From Deinococcus koreensis (GTDB lineage: Bacteria; Deinococcota; Deinococci; Deinococcales; Deinococcaceae), in assembly GCF_002901445.1 (NCBI RefSeq), contig NZ_PPPD01000001.1, positions 992,001-1,056,000 on the forward strand: a stretch of 64,000 nt of DNA, written 5' to 3'. How positions within the stretch are numbered: position 1 is the first letter of the stretch; each line of letters begins with the position of its first letter. The position numbers were made by a program, and so were the translations under genes. Shown piece by piece: positions 62,818 to 64,000 of the stretch. The notes under the pieces are model-generated. The model was not told the origin of the DNA. It ran no database searches and was given only the letters and a program-made list of their open reading frames with translations.

Positions 62818-64000
62818 ATGCCCAATCCAGACTCGCTTCCACCCGGCTGGGACATGACCGAGCCGGCCGCCGCCCTCGCCGCCTTTCTGGGCACCCTGCC
62901 CGCCACCCCGCGACTGCTGGCCCTGGGCGAACCGACCCACGGCATCGAGGCTTTCCCGGCCTGGCGCAACCGCCTCTTCCGCACGCTGGTTCAGGAACAC
63001 GGCTTCCGCTCTATCGCCCTGGAGAGTGACGTGATCGCGGGCCTGCGGGTGAATGCCCACGTCACGGAGGGCCACGGCACGCTGGATGAAGCGCTGCAGA
63101 CGGGCTTCAGCCACGGCTTCGGGGCCCTGGAGGCCAACCGCGCCCTCGTCCGGTGGATAAGGGACTTCAACCCGGGCCGCGCGCCTGAGGATCAGCTGCG
63201 CTTCTACGGCTTCGACCCGCCCCTGGAGTGGTGGGCCCCCAGCCCCCGCGCCAGCCTGCTCGCCCTGCACGCCTTCCTGAGCGCCCATCTGGGTTCTCTC
63301 CCTGTCGACGCCGCCACCCTGGAACGCCTCTGCGGTGAGGAGGCCCGCTGGACGAATCCGGCCGCCGTGATGGACGCGGCGCAGTCCATCGGGGACAGCC
63401 GTGAAGCGCGGCAGCTCCGGCGGCTGGCCGACGACCTGGACACGCTCCTGCAGACTGAAACGCCGGCGCTGGCCGCGCAGGAGGGTTTCTGGGAGGCGCA
63501 ACTGCACGCCCGCACGGCGCCTGGCCTGCTGCGCTACCACGCGCTGCTGGCGAGTCACGTGCCGGGCCGCATGGAACGGGCGGCGGCCCTGCGGGATCTG
63601 ATGATGGCCGACAACCTGATGGCCATCGCCGGGCGCGAGCAGGAGCGCGGGCCGACGCTCGTGTTCGCCCACAACACCCACCTGCAACGCCACCGCGCCG
63701 CCATGAAGCTGGGCGACCTGAACGTGAAGTGGTGGGGGGCCGGAGCGCACGTCAGCCTCCGCCTGGGCCACGGGTACGCCTTCATCGCGAGCCACCTCAG
63801 AACTGCGCCGGTCACCGGATTCGACGAGGCCGACCCCGATACGGGGGAGCCCGTTCCGCTGAATGGCTCCGGCCCGGCTGTGCTGTTCATCCCCAGGGCG
63901 CAGATTCCTCAGGCCGGCTCCCTCCCCTCCAACGTGGACGACCCGCCCCTCGCCGATGGCGTGCTGGCCGATGGCGTGCTGGCCGTGGAGAACGCTCCAG
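62818..64000 (+). CDS. Erythromycin-esterase-like protein (C-terminus outside window)
   Basis: Begins at ATG 62818 (AAAGGA upstream) and runs off the right edge after 394 codons. LLALGEPTHGIEAFPAWRNR and FRSIALESDVIAGLRVNAHV are the EreA/EreB-type motifs with the His and Glu of the active site, and LRFYGFDPPLEWW and FAHNTHLQRHRAAMKLGDLN match the family. Broader members act on unknown esters and are not resistance genes. Near the edge a 15-bp unit GATGGCGTGCTGGCC is repeated twice (63955-63984), giving ADGVLADGVLA. Confidence 0.87.
   Translation, partial: MPNPDSLPPGWDMTEPAAALAAFLGTLPATPRLLALGEPTHGIEAFPAWRNRLFRTLVQEHGFRSIALESDVIAGLRVNAHVTEGHGTLDEALQTGFSHGFGALEANRALVRWIRDFNPGRAPEDQLRFYGFDPPLEWWAPSPRASLLALHAFLSAHLGSLPVDAATLERLCGEEARWTNPAAVMDAAQSIGDSREARQLRRLADDLDTLLQTETPALAAQEGFWEAQLHARTAPGLLRYHALLASHVPGRMERAAALRDLMMADNLMAIAGREQERGPTLVFAHNTHLQRHRAAMKLGDLNVKWWGAGAHVSLRLGHGYAFIASHLRTAPVTGFDEADPDTGEPVPLNGSGPAVLFIPRAQIPQAGSLPSNVDDPPLADGVLADGVLAVENAP

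Overview
The window is a GC-rich, densely coded chromosomal segment that fits the genus Deinococcus. Supporting signs are a PolX polymerase with a PHP domain, a stand-alone RecD2 helicase, an adjacent sbcD-sbcC pair, a PIN/TRAM membrane protein, bacillithiol-type enzymes (a PIG-L deacetylase and a DinB/YfiT protein), and many genes with a TANNNT box only 6 to 9 nt before the start codon, the signature of leaderless mRNAs described in Deinococcus. No rRNA, CRISPR array or prophage was seen.

Layout. 1-5.4 kb: secreted M14 carboxypeptidase (cut by the window edge), EamA transporter, histidinol-phosphatase, PolX, small ATP-binding kinase. 5.4-12.4 kb: a complete branched-chain amino acid (Liv-type) ABC operon, divergent from a two-gene unit of a membrane HAMP sensor without kinase domain and a FadR-type regulator. 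12.4-17.2 kb: CAP-domain lipoprotein, exported TPR protein, coaE, pyrG. 17.3-17.6 kb: two non-coding repeat structures. 17.6-21.5 kb: four overlapping pseudopilin/PilX-like genes. 21.7-27.7 kb: recD2, a duplicated 44-codon peptide gene that brackets a probably acquired alpha/beta hydrolase, a winged-helix regulator and an MFS exporter. 27.9-32 kb: sbcD and sbcC. 32.1-33.2 kb: an apparently intact IS630-family element needing a -1 frameshift. 33.4-37.4 kb: PIN/TRAM protein and two paralogous MFS exporters.

37.4-42.1 kb holds a complete PQQ biosynthesis operon, pqqA (24 codons) and pqqB-C-D-E, ending in an M19-type dipeptidase translationally coupled to pqqE. No M16 protease gene (pqqF/G) is present, so the dipeptidase is a candidate for a missing peptide-processing step. 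A strong hairpin separates pqqA from pqqB. 42-52 kb: a frameshifted acetyltransferase, RNase H, DUF4870-like protein, acetyltransferases, PIG-L deacetylase, SRPBCC protein, PAS/HD-GYP protein, thioesterase, cupin, topoisomerase I with a histone-like tail, and a YdcF protein. 52-64 kb: tRNA-Leu(CAG), prolyl oligopeptidase, malate dehydrogenase, a small conserved protein, enoyl-CoA hydratase, MFS transporter with a PEP-synthase-like fragment, receiver/roadblock protein, DinB protein, HD-domain protein, MarR regulator with its divergent partner, VOC protein, and an erythromycin-esterase-like protein cut by the window end.

The points most worth a second look are the M19 dipeptidase in the PQQ operon, the loss of polymerase metal ligands in PolX, the HAMP/FadR pair facing the liv operon, the conserved micro-gene repeated around the hydrolase, and the dispersed repeats at 17.5 and 52.1 kb. 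All functional calls rest on reading motifs by eye; no database search was run.
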